Assembly (NCBI GenBank): GCA_949318235.1
Contig: OX439137.1
Span: 4,390,322 to 4,454,321, forward strand
DNA length: 64,000 nt
Reading direction: 5' to 3'
Source: Ecdyonurus torrentis
Lineage: Eukaryota > Arthropoda > Insecta > Ephemeroptera > Heptageniidae
A program made the translations under genes and the position numbers. Positions within the stretch are counted from its first letter, which is position 1. Each line of letters begins with the position of its first letter. The notes under the pieces were generated by a model. That model was given only the letters and a program-made list of their open reading frames with translations, was not told the origin of the DNA and searched no databases. This document shows positions 23,774 through 35,636 of the stretch, in pieces.

Positions 23774-24070
23774 GATAGTGATTGATTTAGAAATTTATTT
23801 TTAAAGAAGAAATTTTAAAAATTGATAAAATAGACGCGTGTACAGTATCTTTCATAAAAATATTGAATTCTATTGGCTTATGACATGATGACATGACCAA
23901 TACAATGCAATCAGATGGAGATTTCAGTTGACACAAAACTCTAAAGAAATATAATGTGCTATTTTTATATGACAATAGCAATAAATTTTGTATGAAAGAA
24001 AATGTACACACTCAAATTTGTAACACTTTACTAAATAATTTAAAACATCCAGCCCGTGTGTGCTTTTCCA
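23774..24070. other. AT-rich background, no gene
   Basis: No shared repeat. A 74-residue minus-strand open frame has no recognisable motif. Confidence 0.55.
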
Positions 24071-24474
24071 TTAAGGCGGTGGGGGACCGACTTGGACCGG
24101 AAATCGCTAAAAGAACAACTATATTTTCCCAATAATTTTTTGTACATGATTTAGTTCCAATAAAACAAACACTACAATTTTCAAATAAAACAAAGTAAAT
24201 TTAAAATATTTTTTTTTTATACCAAAAAATTTTTTAATTATATTTTTAATTGTAAAAAAGTTTCTAATTTGACTAAAATTTCCCGCTCAAATTTGAATTT
24301 CCACATTTACATGTTATCTTTAAAGTGTAATAACTTAAATATTTGATCGTGTTTTCACATGTTTGACATAACTAAATTTTTAAGTCACATTTCTTCTTTA
24401 CGTTGTGTTATTTATTATTATTCGCAACCGTCCTAGTTTGCGAGATAACAGTCGGTCACCTACCCCCTTAATTG
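24071..24474. mobile_element. Family G element, copy 1 (TTAA-flanked)
   Basis: The left end TTAAGGCGGTGGGGGACCGA and the right end GTCGGTCACCTACCCCCTTAA are inverted, with TTAA at both outer edges. The interior is AT-rich and aligns with 35898-36240 (GTACATGATTTAGTTCC, TCAAATTTGAATTTCCAC, ATTTGATCGTGTTTTCACAT). The TTAA edges could be a piggyBac-like target duplication or the outer bases of the inverted repeat with a TA duplication. There is no reading frame. Confidence 0.85.
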
Positions 24475-24562
24475 GAAAGTCCTTACCTGTCGATAAGACA
24501 ATGTCTTGACTAGGACTGGTATTGGTGTATAGCACGATAACACAATATGGCAAGCAACAAAA
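24471..24562 (+). mobile_element. Retroposon V 3' fragment, 5'-truncated copy
   Basis: The block ATTGGAAAGTCCTTACCTGT continues through TAAGACAATGTCTTGACT to TATAGCACGATAACACAATA and TGGCAAGCAA, then an A-rich tail. It is almost identical to 51105-51192. Homology starts abruptly next to the right end of family G and finishes in A residues, as expected of a truncated retroposon copy. Confidence 0.8.
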
Positions 24563-24792
24563 AAACTTTTACATAAAATATTTGATAACTTATAGTAAAA
24601 TGTGACTACTGAAAATGACTTTTCAATTTAAATGTTTATATATATGTAAATTGTTATTATTATTAATTATGCTATATAATAATATAATAATTAATTATTG
24701 ACGCTTGTTGTAACAATTCCAATAATATGAATAGCCAATATGAACTGCCTGGGTCCATAAAATTTCTTATTAATGAATTAACTTTAACTCTA

Positions 24793-25006
24793 TGGAGCTT
24801 ATCGGTTTAGCACGCGGGGAAAGCCAAGGGTCCCCTAATTTAGCATTACGCTTATATAGGGCAAAACTTTTTTTTTTTTTTTTTTTTGCAATTTTTGAGA
24901 AAATTACACCCATTTTTGGGGAAATTGAAATGAAAAATACTAGACATACATTTACGTGTTTTAAGCCATAGAAATTTTGTAAGAACTTTTAAACCGATAA
25001 CCTCCA
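24793..25006. mobile_element. Inverted-repeat element S
   Basis: Inverted arms TGGAGCTTATCGGTTTA (24793-24809) and TAAACCGATAACCTCCA (24990-25006) differ at one base. They enclose about 180 bp with a T23 run and a short GC-richer segment CACGCGGGGAAAGCC. Only one copy is present, so the mobile interpretation rests on the arms. Confidence 0.6.
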
Positions 25007-25589
25007 TTAATTAACGGCTTCATTCAAGTACTAGCATAATATCTATTTAACCAATACAGCTATAGAGAGATGAAACTTAAAAAAATTAGATACCCAGAGT
25101 TATATAGGATTGAACTCAATAGTGCCAACAAAATAACCCTTAAGTCAAATGACTTTTAATTATTAATTTGCAATTAAACAGCCCTTAATTAAGAATTTAC
25201 ATTTTTCCAGTTCAATAGTCAGCAAAAAGTCATTCGAATGTCATTAATTGCATCAATAGTTAAATAAATTTAAATAATATTTATATATATTAAAAGACAT
25301 AAGGTAGTGTGTTCGCTATTGTCTATGTATATAAGTGGCCACCCATCACGACAGTTTCCTGCGACCAGGGAAAATTCTCATTCTCTATGGGACAATCAAA
25401 TTTTAGCACCTCACAACACAAATTTATGGACTCGAATTTTTATTGCTCATTTTATAACATAAAACGTGTGAAAATAAATAAATGTTTATTTATTTAAAAA
25501 GAAAAGATAAAAAAAAAACACAAAAAAAAAAACAGTTGTTTATTATAATATAGTTTGTTTATTTATTTCTAAGTATTATGCAAACTGCC
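25007..25589. other. AT-rich background, no gene
   Basis: No shared repeat or plausible gene; the 62-residue frame near 25309 has no recognisable features. Confidence 0.6.
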
Positions 25590-25781
25590 ACGGAAAGAAT
25601 AAATTACGTAATTTATGCTGCATTTATGTTATTATAGCATAATGTTGTTAAATTTGAACAAGATAAATAATTATGCTATGTAACATAGTTATTATGCAGT
25701 ACAGCATAACTTATGCAATATTGAAAAAATTATGCTGAATATGAGCTAGCATAATCATTTTGTATTTATTTTTTTCTGTGT
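25590..25781 (+). mobile_element. Family B MITE, reference copy
   Basis: The clearest copy of the most numerous family. The left end is ACGGAAAGAATAAATTACGT then AATTTATGCTGCATTTATG. The middle has AGCATAAT-type dyads including ACAGCATAACTTATGC. The right end is GAGCTAGCATAATCATTTTG followed by TTTTTCTGTGT. The ends are inverted (ACGGAAA/TTTCTGTGT, AATTTATGCT/AGCATAAT) and the interior contains several further dyads, so the whole 192-bp element can fold. TTACGTAA in the left arm matches the PAR-bZIP/NFIL3 consensus. Confidence 0.93.
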
Positions 25782-26534
25782 GGGTGATTTATTAGCAACT
25801 TGCTTTTAATTATTATTTTGAATTTAAAACGGAGAAAATAAAGATTATTTTTAATTATATATAAATCATTTAAAAAAGCCAGACATAAAAAAGCAGCAAT
25901 GGAAGTTTATTTATTTTTTATTTTTAACGTATTACGCATTAATTTGTATCCATGGTGTCCATATACATATAATTAAAACACCCAAAGCCATAAATGCGCA
26001 TTAAAAAATAAATAATTAAAAAAAAAAATAAAAAAAAGAAAGTCACATTATAATAAACCATTTTTATTCTACAGAAATGATTTGCAATGGATATATTTCA
26101 TGTTATTGATATAATAACCTTTTGACCTTTCCTCTATACATACATTATGACCTTATTTACTGTTGAAATAATTAATTAAATCTCTCTCCATCATGCTGGA
26201 GAGTTATTTATATGATTTTAATTAATACTTAATTAGCTAGACTTATATTTATTGATTTATGGTTTTTGTTCAATATGAAGAAACAGATAACGCAATATTA
26301 TATTTTTTTTTTCATAAAACATAATTGCATTAAAAATTATTATTATTTATAATAACTTTATTTTAGGCGCATATACATGGCTTTTTTTATAGAACATATT
26401 ATATGTACCTGGTTCAGAAGTAAACATTTATAACATAAAATTTACACACAAATAACTTTTGACAGTAACTATATTACATAAACATTGTGAATACATTTTT
26501 TATGCATTATTGTTAAAAAAAAAAATTTAAAAAA
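25782..26534. other. AT-rich background, no gene
   Basis: Contains a small perfect dyad CTCTCCATCATGCTGGAGAG at 26183-26202 with no second copy. Otherwise AT-rich. Confidence 0.6.
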
Positions 26535-26719
26535 ACGACAAAAATAACAACGTAATAATTATGCTATATTATATAGCTTTTTTTCAGCACAATTTGTTCA
26601 ATACAGCATAATTTATGCTATACTGCCCGATAATTAGTTATTTTGTTGTAATTTAGCATCATTTATGCTATAATGACATAAATACTGCATAAACTATGTT
26701 AATAATTCTTCTTGTGTGT
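26535..26719 (-). mobile_element. Family B MITE, reverse copy
   Basis: Starts ACGACAAAAATAACAACGTA with ATAATTATGCTATATTATA and ends CTATGTTAATAATTCTTCTTGTGTGT. In reverse complement it follows the family order, including ACAGCATAATTTATGC. Confidence 0.82.
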
Positions 26720-27573
26720 ATTTTTCTGAAATATAAACAAAAGAATGGGACAGAATAATTGACCTCTTTTAAATCTAATAATTATATTAATAATTAAAAA
26801 AAAAACATGATTAAGGAGAGGGATAGTATAGATAAAGACTGAAATATAAAAAATGATCAATAACTGGGTCGTTTTTTTATTTTTTATTTTTTTTTTTTTT
26901 TAGTTCTTTGAACTATTGAAACCTAAATATGTGTATAAAATTTTTGGGTGTTACCATGCAAGATTCTCAATTGTAAGTATGTTTCAAATTTTCGTATATC
27001 TTAAAGCTCAATGTTAAATTTTAAACAAAATTTGAGGCATTTTTTTCAATGGTAAACTGTCCTGTAATTTATACAAGTTTTAGGTGACATTATAAGATTT
27101 ATAATGATACTAAATTTGATAGTAATACATGGTCCAAATATGAAGATATTGGACCTCTAACTACTACCCTTAAAGTGTAAAATAAGTTCTATACTTAAAA
27201 GCAATTATATTTTATACATACATAAAATCTATAGAAGTAAAAATAATTATGAACTTATATGTTCATTTTACCATAAAAGTTTTTATTGAAATTAAAAATG
27301 GAAGAACTAATTATAGTTCTTTAAAATACATTTAAAATTATCTATATTTTATTGTTTTAAAATAAAAAGAAGGTATTAAACGTAAGAGTTTATTTAAAAA
27401 AAAATAATAATTACAACTTCCTCCAGATGTTGTAATAAGTAAAAATGTAATTAAAAACTTAGATTAAAAAAAATCAAGCAAGTCGTCCTTAAGTAAATAA
27501 ATATTATAAGACTCCATTTAAGGGAAATCTTCTGCAACAATGAAAATTTTACATTTTAATTAACTTAATAAAG
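26720..27573. other. AT-rich background with a possible G-like remnant
   Basis: A segment at about 26940-27180 (GGTGTTACCATGCAAGATT onward) faintly resembles the G-like repeat at 13737. The remainder is AT-rich with no gene. Confidence 0.5.
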
Positions 27574-27711
27574 GAACAACTGTTTTGAGATCGACTTTAA
27601 GCGATTTCGTTCACATCCGCTTCTGTTTCGCCTTACTACGCTTGCGCAGTAAGTCGAAACGGAAGCGGATGTGAACGAAATCGCTTATAATCAGCCTCAA
27701 AAGAGTTGTAC
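27574..27711. mobile_element. Family E hairpin element, copy 2
   Basis: An almost perfect palindrome of about 138 bp. GCGATTTCGTTCACATCCGC pairs with GCGGATGTGAACGAAATCGC, and inner arms continue through TTCGCCTTAC/GTAAGTCGAA to a small loop in TACGCTTGCGCA. Outer arms ACAACTGTTTTGAGATCG and GCCTCAAAAGAGTTGT extend it. It matches 3405-3543 in order and spacing. Confidence 0.92.
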
Positions 27712-27836
27712 CTTACTCAGCCAAAATTTTATATCGAAAACTGCAATAAAATTTCAAAAAATGTAAAATACACTCACTATTATTTGTGTTTAAATTATTA
27801 AAGAAAAAATTGCATGCATGAGTACTATTGAAATCT

Positions 27837-28582
<746 letters not shown>

Positions 28583-28658
28583 AGATAACATATAATATTC
28601 AATATACTGTATGGTGCGTCGTACTGTACCCATTTTTATGAAACTTATTTACATAAAC

Positions 28659-28660
<2 letters not shown>

Positions 28661-28711
<51 letters not shown>

Positions 28712-28775
28712 TCTTACTCTTTGTATATTATATATATATATATATATATATAATTATACATATATATATATATTA
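28661..28775. repeat. Compound (CT)n-(TA)n microsatellite
   Basis: A CT array at 28661-28708 is followed after a short TTACTCTTACTCT transition by TA-rich arrays to 28775. Confidence 0.96.
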
Positions 28776-28857
28776 AATCTTCTTCTTTATTATATACAGA
28801 ATGCTTTCACTCACTATATTCAACTTGCGCTTTGATGCCATGTTTAAATACTATATA

Positions 28858-29052
28858 CACGTAATACGTAATAATTGTACTATAGACCAATTACAGCAAC
28901 ATATTCATTTCAACATAATTTATCCTATATATTGTATAATATATTATAGCATAATTATTTACGTTTGTTTCTTACAATCTAGCAACATTTATGCTGTATA
29001 ATGACATAAATGCATCACAGTAGAAATTACGAAATTCTTCATTCCCGCGTGT
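28858..29052 (-). mobile_element. Family B MITE, reverse copy, diverged
   Basis: ACGTAATACGTAATAATTGT at the left, TAGCATAATTATTTACG in the middle and TTTATGCTGTATAATGACAT with AGAAATTACGAAATTC at the right fit family B in reverse. Terminal bases are eroded. Confidence 0.7.
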
Positions 29053-29071
29053 GCGTTTAGGACCATGCTCG

Positions 29072-29198
29072 TATAACATTCCTGATATAATTAATGATGA
29101 CTGAAACTATTATGAAATACATTGTATTCTTGTATAAATATTTTTGTAATCAATATGTACTAATTGGTATTATAACCAATAAAGAAACTGAAACTGAA
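29072..29198 (+). mobile_element. Possible LINE 3' end
   Basis: A segment ending AACCAATAAAGAAACTGAAA followed by CTGAAATATT has an AATAAA signal directly before a GAAACT tandem tail. Short tandem tails after an AATAAA-like signal are typical of some non-LTR retrotransposon 3' ends. No second copy is present, so this is a weak call. Confidence 0.35.
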
Positions 29199-29289
29199 AT
29201 ATTATTTAGGGGTTAATTGTAGTAGTGGGCCAGACATAATCAGAACTAAATATTGTCATTATATACACTGTATATCGCCATTTCAATAT

Positions 29290-29540
<251 letters not shown>

Positions 29541-29542
<2 letters not shown>

Positions 29543-31039
29543 AAAGTATAAATTTCAAACCTTCTGCTTAAAAAAAAAAAGAAGAAGCATGTTGAATACA
29601 CTCTTGGGATACTGACATCTTTAAGGATAAAAAATTGGTTGGAATTAGATACATATATATACAAAGCACACATATACAAGGACATACATTTATGTAAAAT
29701 ACGTACGGTCTTACATGTTATCTTACTTGTCACAGCATCAAAAACATATGCAAGCCGTGTTTGTTCTCGTCTTTATATTGACTTTAGATTATAAACTTTG
29801 TATATAGGTGGTGTACACATATAATATCCTTGTTTAATATAACAACTACATAAGTTTACGTTGTTATTTAAGATATTTTGAATGATCATAAAGTGTCTTG
29901 TTTAATATGTATTTGCTTTTTTTTTATTTCTTAACAGAAAAAACTGAATGAATTTAAGAGTTCCCTATTTTTTCTTTTCTTTTTCTTTTTTTTTTTTACA
30001 CGTGGATAAAAATAAATACATAATAATGCTACCTGTAAAGTATATTGTCCCTAATTTCTTTAAAAAGTGAAAACATTGATTATTAAACATTTTTGATTGC
30101 GATCATAAAAAATTACGTTAAATTTGCAAAATGACCATATACCCAAGAAAACGTAACTTTTAAATCCAAATTTTATTAACCATAAATATATTGGGAGTTG
30201 TTGAAAAACTTACCCATATTTATAATTTGAATGTTACATGGGATATATTCACTTGTTTTAGTTTTAAAAAAAGTTTAATATAATTTCTATGCTCATTACT
30301 CGTTATAAGAATAATATAATAACACTGTAAAGCATAATTATTTTTATATAACTTTAAAACAACAACAGTTACGGAATTACTTGATGTAGCATTAATTACT
30401 TAATTTCATATTTACAGTGCAATTTTTTTTGGGAGGGGGGGGGGGGAGGGAAGGGGTATAACGGTTACTTCTGCAAATTACATAAACGTTTTGATTGTCA
30501 ACCTATAATAAGTAATAAATATATGATATGTAATAATATTATTATAATATTATATGATAAGTATATAATGTATTAATGGTTCCTGCGTCAGAGCATTGGT
30601 TGAAGCAAGAAGAAATAAAATATTAAGGGTTGTATATAGATGGCTTGTATCTCAAAATCTATATTTTGATTACATATTAATATTCTCAAAAAAATTCTCA
30701 ATGTAATTATATATTATTAATTTTGTTTTCAATTTTTTATTAAAAATTAATTGTAAATATATTCTCAATCGTGTAATTTAGTGAAAGGAAAACTTAAAAT
30801 TGAAATATTCTATTTATAAATGAAGTAATTTTAGTGAAATTTTGTCAACATAATATTTTTAATTCATTTTTTATTAACATTATATGTCTAACACTAATAT
30901 TTTGTTATATATTGTAACTGACTGTACTGTAAAACAGTTGGGTTAAATTGAGAGGTTGTACGCCTGATTACGCCCAATAAAAAGCCGTTAATTATTATTG
31001 TTATGTTGACATTTAAAAGTTAATAGTAACAGCTACCTA
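29541..31039. other. AT-rich background with a G-rich patch
   Basis: No gene or shared family was recognised in 1.5 kb. A G-rich patch GGGAGGGGGGGGGGGGAGGG at 30431-30450, continuing AAGGGG to 30457, has four or more G-runs of three or more and could form a G-quadruplex. Confidence 0.6.
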
Positions 31040-31240
31040 TGATAAAATTTTCAGAACCTGTGACCATCAGATAAGAGAGAAAATAGTTATTGAAATTAAC
31101 ATGGTCTCTTATGGGACTAAAACTTCAAAAAATCTTAATTTTAAATCTAGCATGGTGACCTCCCAAGTTTTTTTTACATTTTTAAAGATAACTTATCCTA
31201 ATGTATCACTGTGCAAAATTTCAGATTTTGACTTCTTTAA
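31040..31240 (-). repeat. G-like diverged repeat, reverse copy
   Basis: Reverse-complement matches to 13737-13960 include ATCTAGCATGGTGACC and TATTGAAATTAACATGG. A trailing TCAAATCCCGCGCAGTACC with CCGCCTTAA at 31252-31294 may be a decayed family G right terminus. Confidence 0.55.
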
Positions 31241-31890
31241 AGAAATTTAGTCAAATCCCGCGCAGTACCTGATTTTCCGCCTTAAACAAATTGACATGTG
31301 GTTGTACTGCAGTTAAAGAACTTACAATTTTTGCAGGCGTAACATCAAATCTCAAATGAACGCATTCTATAATTACAAGCCCAAAAAATCACTATAATAT
31401 ATTTATTATAATGATGTAATCTATATTAATAAAATTATATCTGATATTAAAAAATTTCTCTATATACGATATTTGATATAACTTCAATATATATCATGAA
31501 TTTTCTGTGTAATTTCCAAGAGCATATAATACTGTTCTGTCACTGTCAAACGTATATCATGAACAAATACAAAATGACAGCTTATATTTGCAAGACAACT
31601 TCTGTATATATATAGTGCAATGCAGTAGTAACATTTTGCTAGAAGGGAAAAAAAAACTAAAGCACATGAAAGGAAATGAGAGAAAAGTATCGATTTTTCA
31701 CACGGATGAATCATGCTTTGAGTAAACACCTTATGTAATCGATTATCAAAGTCGATAGTCTTATATACTCTTGGTTTTAACTTACATAAGAGTTCTAGAG
31801 AGTAGTATAAGATTTTGTATACAAAATGTTATCCGTTTTGTTGACTTGTAAAGTTTTGTATTTTTATTCTATTATTTTCTTAGCTCTAGT
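31241..31890. other. AT-rich background, no gene
   Basis: An 81-residue minus-strand open frame has no recognisable domain. No shared repeat found. Confidence 0.55.
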
Positions 31891-31891
31891 T

Positions 31892-31995
31892 CAAAGATAA
31901 AAATAAATAACGTAATTATTATGCTAGCCTTCTGTTAGCAGCATTTATTCATATAAATAATATAATTTATACTATAAATTAAAAGATATGCTGCA
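31892..31995 (-). mobile_element. Family B fragment
   Basis: AAATAACGTAATTATTATGC followed by CTAGCCTTCTGTTAGCAGCA and ATATAATTTATACTATAA matches the right half of family B in reverse; the rest is missing. Confidence 0.6.
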
Positions 31996-32019
31996 CAACT
32001 TTAAAAAAAAAAGTGTTGT

Positions 32020-32145
32020 ACAGTACATGAAAAGGCTCGGAAATGCGCTTCGACGCCATACTGGAGCAATGAATAACATTGCTTAAGCACACAACAAACA
32101 TGGTTTTTAGATATTTTCTTTGTTGTTATTATTTTTCTCACATGC
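32020..32145 (-). mobile_element. Family A fragment, reverse, abutting the next copy
   Basis: CGCTTCGACGCCATACTGGA, GCAATGAATAACATTGCTTA and TTTTCTTTGTTGTTATTATT are the right half of family A in reverse. The fragment stops at TCTCACATGC, where a forward copy begins, so this junction is either a partial inverted duplication or an insertion breakpoint. Confidence 0.78.
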
Positions 32146-32146
32146 A

Positions 32147-32436
32147 GGGTAGTTTAATTCATGTTAAAGTCGACGTCATAAGTGAGTACTAAATAACATT
32201 GGCAGGTATAGGAAAATGGCACATTTTGCCAGTTTAAAAATACAATTTTTTGAGAGCTTTTAACAGGTTGAACTAGTACCTCATGTATGCAATAAAAATA
32301 ATAATGACCAAAAAATTGCCAATTTTCCAAAGAAAATAGCCAAAAACTACATTTGTCCTATACTGAGCAATGTTATTCATTGCTCAAGAAGAGCATCGAA
32401 AAGCACTCAGAATGACGTCATGCGTACACACGCTTT
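32147..32436 (+). mobile_element. Family A MITE, forward copy
   Basis: From GGGTAGTTTAATTCATGTTA through CCAGTTTAAAAATAC to ATGACGTCATGCGTACACAC. It is closest to copy 1 at 2391, sharing CAAGAAGAGCATCGAAAAGC. It lacks part of the GCAATATTTTTGAG region. TGACGTCA is at 32413-32420. Confidence 0.88.
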
Positions 32437-32440
32437 ATAC

Positions 32441-32802
32441 TTGAAAACCTTAATTCAACAGCATCAAGACTCACAAAAATTTTATTATACACGAAAAGAA
32501 GAAAATACGTAATTTATGCTACATTTATGTCGCTATAGCATGAATTATGCTAAATTAGAACAGCATAAATAATTATGCTACACAACATAAAATTTCTTCT
32601 ATATTACACAATTATTATGCAGTATAGCATAAATTATGCTGTGTTGAACAAATTGTGCTAAATATAAGCTAGCATAATTATTACGTATATTTTTTTTCGT
32701 GTATATAAACTGTCAAAATATGTCATTTTCCCATACAGTTAATGTTATTTAGTGATCACTTATGGCGATGACTTTTATATGTACACAAGCAACCTATGTA
32801 TA
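32441..32802 (-). mobile_element. Family A MITE, reverse copy split by family B
   Basis: Reverse family A sequence (TACTTGAAAACCTTAATTCA, AGCATCAAGACTCACAAAAA) breaks off at 32493. After the nested B element it resumes as CTGTCAAAATATGTCATTTT, ACTTATGGCGATGACTTTTA and ends AAGCAACCTATG. Only the left half of the family A consensus is present in total. Confidence 0.8.
32494..32703 (+). mobile_element. Family B MITE nested in family A
   Basis: CACGAAAAGAAGAAAATACG with TAATTTATGCTACATTTATG begins the element, and AAGCTAGCATAATTATTACG followed by TTTTTTTCGTG ends it. Flanking TATA on both sides fits a TA target. The clean interruption of family A shows family B was active after family A. Confidence 0.9.
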
Positions 32803-32944
32803 GAGCGCAGTGAGCAAATTTTTTAATGGATCAATGTTTTCTCAAAATCAAATCATGCTTTTGGTGTCCCATCAAAACTAATTGAGCGTACTCTCTATAT
32901 AGATAGTACATGCGTGTATTCTCTATAGTTCCGCATTAATTAAG

Positions 32945-32975
<31 letters not shown>

Positions 32976-33545
32976 GAGAAATCATTGAAATTTATATTTT
33001 ATTTTTCCATGCTATTTTAAAATTTTATTATACTAATAATAAAACTTTTATCTCTGTTGAAAAATATGAAATAAAAAAAAAAAAAGATCACAATAAAATT
33101 TATTATTGATTGTAAAGAAAAAGGGGAGAAGAAAAACTTTGGGAAAAAACTTCTCACATTTGTTACATTGGAAAAGAAAGTTTACCTTGACTCAGCAAAA
33201 ACTTTTCCTTTTTTCTGTCAGGAAAAATAAAAATTTTTATGTTGATTGTAAAATTTTATTTGTGTGGTAAAAAAAAAAAGAAAAAGAAAATTGAATTTTT
33301 ATGTTATAGTTTAGATTTGTTTTACAAATTTAGTTGTAGTCAATTTTAGCTATAATTCTACACTTTTAAAAATACGAGTTAACTTTAATTTTACTTGCAA
33401 ATAAATATGTAAGTGTGCTTTTTAGTGTCTTAATTTTAAACTTAATATTAGAAATATTAGTTATCTTAGGTTTGGTTAGGTGCACGGAAAATAAAATATA
33501 CTTAAATTAAGCAAAAAGCTAGTATTAAAATGCTGTGTTTTGCAA
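32803..33545. other. AT-rich background with A-runs
   Basis: A 28-base A run at about 32944-32971 and several shorter A runs. No gene or shared repeat. Confidence 0.6.
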
Positions 33546-33712
33546 TAGAGACAGTCCTAACTGAGAATTAGTAGGGCGGTATGCTAGACCCGCTCCTACC
33601 TGCACGCAGCATAGCATACCTGTCGGCCAGGAGAAATAGACTCAGGTGAGGTGGGCTTGCAAACTCACCCCTAGTAAGATTAGGCCTAAACCTTGCTCTT
33701 TCAATTGTATTA
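33546..33712. other. GC-rich island O with two hairpins
   Basis: About 150 bp with raised GC. A 9-bp perfect stem GGTATGCTA/TAGCATACC encloses 33578-33620, and a second stem GGTGAG/CTCACC lies at 33645-33669. The segment is followed by TTTCAATTGTATT and an A8 run, loosely like a retroposon tail. It has no second copy here and no tRNA boxes that I can defend. Confidence 0.5.
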
Positions 33713-33774
33713 AAAAAAATTATACAGACGAATATTTACTATTGATTTATATTGTGTTGAAAAAATTAAAGGTT

Positions 33775-34116
33775 TAAAGGAATAGACCAGAAGAAAACAT
33801 AAGCATTTATATCACAAAACACATGATGGGACTTACATAACAAACTTTAGTTTGTCTCAAAACTTAACTGTAGCTCCGTAACAGCGATCAGAAAATTTCG
33901 ATTTATGCAGCCCGCAAAATATTTTTTTACTAATTTTTGCATGTTTCTGACGTCAAAAATATGAATAGTCACTCAAATTGCATACTTTACAGTATTTGCA
34001 CGCTCTCTCGTGGGTCTACATTAACATTCTAATAAAAATTGTCATCAGTATTAAAGATCCCATTTCGTGTTTATTCATTAAAAAGCACATGTTGTTTTAT
34101 GTGGTCTATGGCTTTA
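33775..34116 (+). mobile_element. Family H MITE, copy 1
   Basis: TAAAGGAATAGACCAGAAGA at the left and TATGTGGTCTATGGCTTTA at the right form imperfect inverted termini with TA at the outer edge. The interior includes TTTTTGCATGTTTCTGACGT (TGACGTCA at 33948-33955) and TTGCACGCTCTCTCGTGGGT. It aligns throughout with 46702-47039. Non-coding. Confidence 0.9.
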
Positions 34117-34129
34117 TGCAAATTTTTTC

Positions 34130-34400
34130 AGTGATACTTTATGATTAGATGACTCTATAAATATCATAATGTGTGAAAATTTAGAATAGTTACCATATTA
34201 AATTTTGAATCCCATTTTTTTAAAATTTTGCTCAGATTAAGCTCTCATGTTAATTTTATGACTTTGATATCTCTCCCTCTCTCTCTCTCTGTTTCAATAA
34301 TTGGTTACAGATCCTAAAATTTTTATCATAGTTTCTATACAATTAACTTTCAAATGAAACCATTTTAATTAAGGTCAACTTTTTTTTGACATAAAAGGCA
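34130..34400 (+). repeat. G-like diverged repeat
   Basis: TAGTTACCATATTAAATTTT, CTCATGTTAATTTTATGACT, TCCTAAAATTTTTATCATAG and AATTAACTTTCAAATGAAAC follow the order of 13737-13960. A short CT array lies inside at about 34270. Confidence 0.5.
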
Positions 34401-35134
34401 TCTAACTATACTACATCCCTTACAGAGAGCCACTGTAATTAAAATAAAATGTAGCTTTATTGATAAATCGTAACATATATAGGACCACAAACCACGGAGA
34501 ACACTTGTAAGGTTGCCATTAGTTTTACAATTATTATCTATTGTATTCTAAAATTGATGGCGTTATCTACTGTCTATATTTTACAATTTTTAAACCTCAG
34601 TTTGTGAGGCTAGAGACGAGTTAAGAGACAAGAAAAGAGTCTGATGGTCTCATTTTATGAATAATCATTGAGTATTAATGTTAGGTGTACTGGGTAATAG
34701 TTCAGCATTGCAAAAAGGAAGGGCTACTGGGGTATTAGGGGTTAGGTGTAAAAGTCGACCAGACGTAGTCATGCTTTTTTTTCTTTGTGCTTTCAAATGA
34801 AGATGATTATTTTATTTAATTTACAAAAAAAAAACATGCAAAATATACTGTTAAGTAGACAACTTTGGAAATTCCTGATGACGTCATGAATTCCGGGTTC
34901 TACAATAGAAATAGTAGCATATATATAATTTGCTTATTTTATAAGTTTTTCTTCCCAGTTTATAAGCGTACTGAAGTGTTGGAGGGACATGATAAGGTGT
35001 ATGTATTGTTTTGTAATAACATCTCATCTATATCATGATTTGTTATTATTATTTTGAGGCCAGTATATCGTTAAATAGTTATACAGTTAATAGTTATACT
35101 GGTAGTGTCATTAGAAAAAGTTGAGATTACAAGT
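34401..35134. other. Background with isolated TGACGTCA
   Basis: TGACGTCA at 34879-34886 lies in TTCCTGATGACGTCATGAAT outside any recognised element. A weak shared motif (GTTTGTGAGGCTAGAGACGA onward) resembles 37425-37490. No gene. Confidence 0.5.
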
Positions 35135-35364
35135 TTATTCTGTAAAGTATAGTGAACCTCATTTACAGTGATTGGCTGACCAACAAAATAAGACACATTC
35201 ATTGGTTGATCTTGTTTTTTGAGCCGATAAAACTGAGTCGCATGTTTCGTATGGAACTTTTTTTGCTAGTTTCTTTCATTTTTATCACGTCCAAAGTTCT
35301 AAACGAAGAAATAACAATGATAAACCATACATATAAACGTAGTAAACAAATAATGACGTCATGA
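35135..35364 (+). mobile_element. Repeat family K, copy 2
   Basis: Aligns in opposite orientation with 11140-11407. Here the middle A-run of copy 1 is absent (GGAACTTTTTTTGCTAGTTT). The right end keeps an intact TGACGTCA at 35354-35361. Two ATTGG boxes (GTGATTGGCTGACC, TTCATTGGTTGATC) are conserved between the copies. The overlapping 70-75 residue frames on either strand are not genes. Confidence 0.85.
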
Positions 35365-35636
35365 TCATATGTTTTTAACAAAGGAAAATTTTCAAAGCTG
35401 GCTGCAGATTTATACGGGAAGGTCAAAACTCATGTAAAAGACATTGACACACTATATTAAAATCTTCTCCTAATTTTCAAAACATATAAATTATCAAAGA
35501 TGATAAACATTTGTCAAAATATATAGCAATAATAAAACTATAATAATATAGAATTACAACCCTACTATTATAGTAGTAAAATATACTCATAATGAAGCGG
35601 TCTGATTTTATACTATTGTAAAAAGTTTTACTATAA

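Noticed and set aside
24071..24474. Definite piggyBac assignment for family G
   Set aside because: TTAA edges fit, but the terminal bases are not the usual CC, and a TA duplication with an outer T/A in the repeat explains the data equally well.
29200..29250. Similarity between 29208-29245 and 34728-34770 (GGGGTTA then CCAGAC)
   Set aside because: Too short and too diverged to claim a shared repeat by eye.
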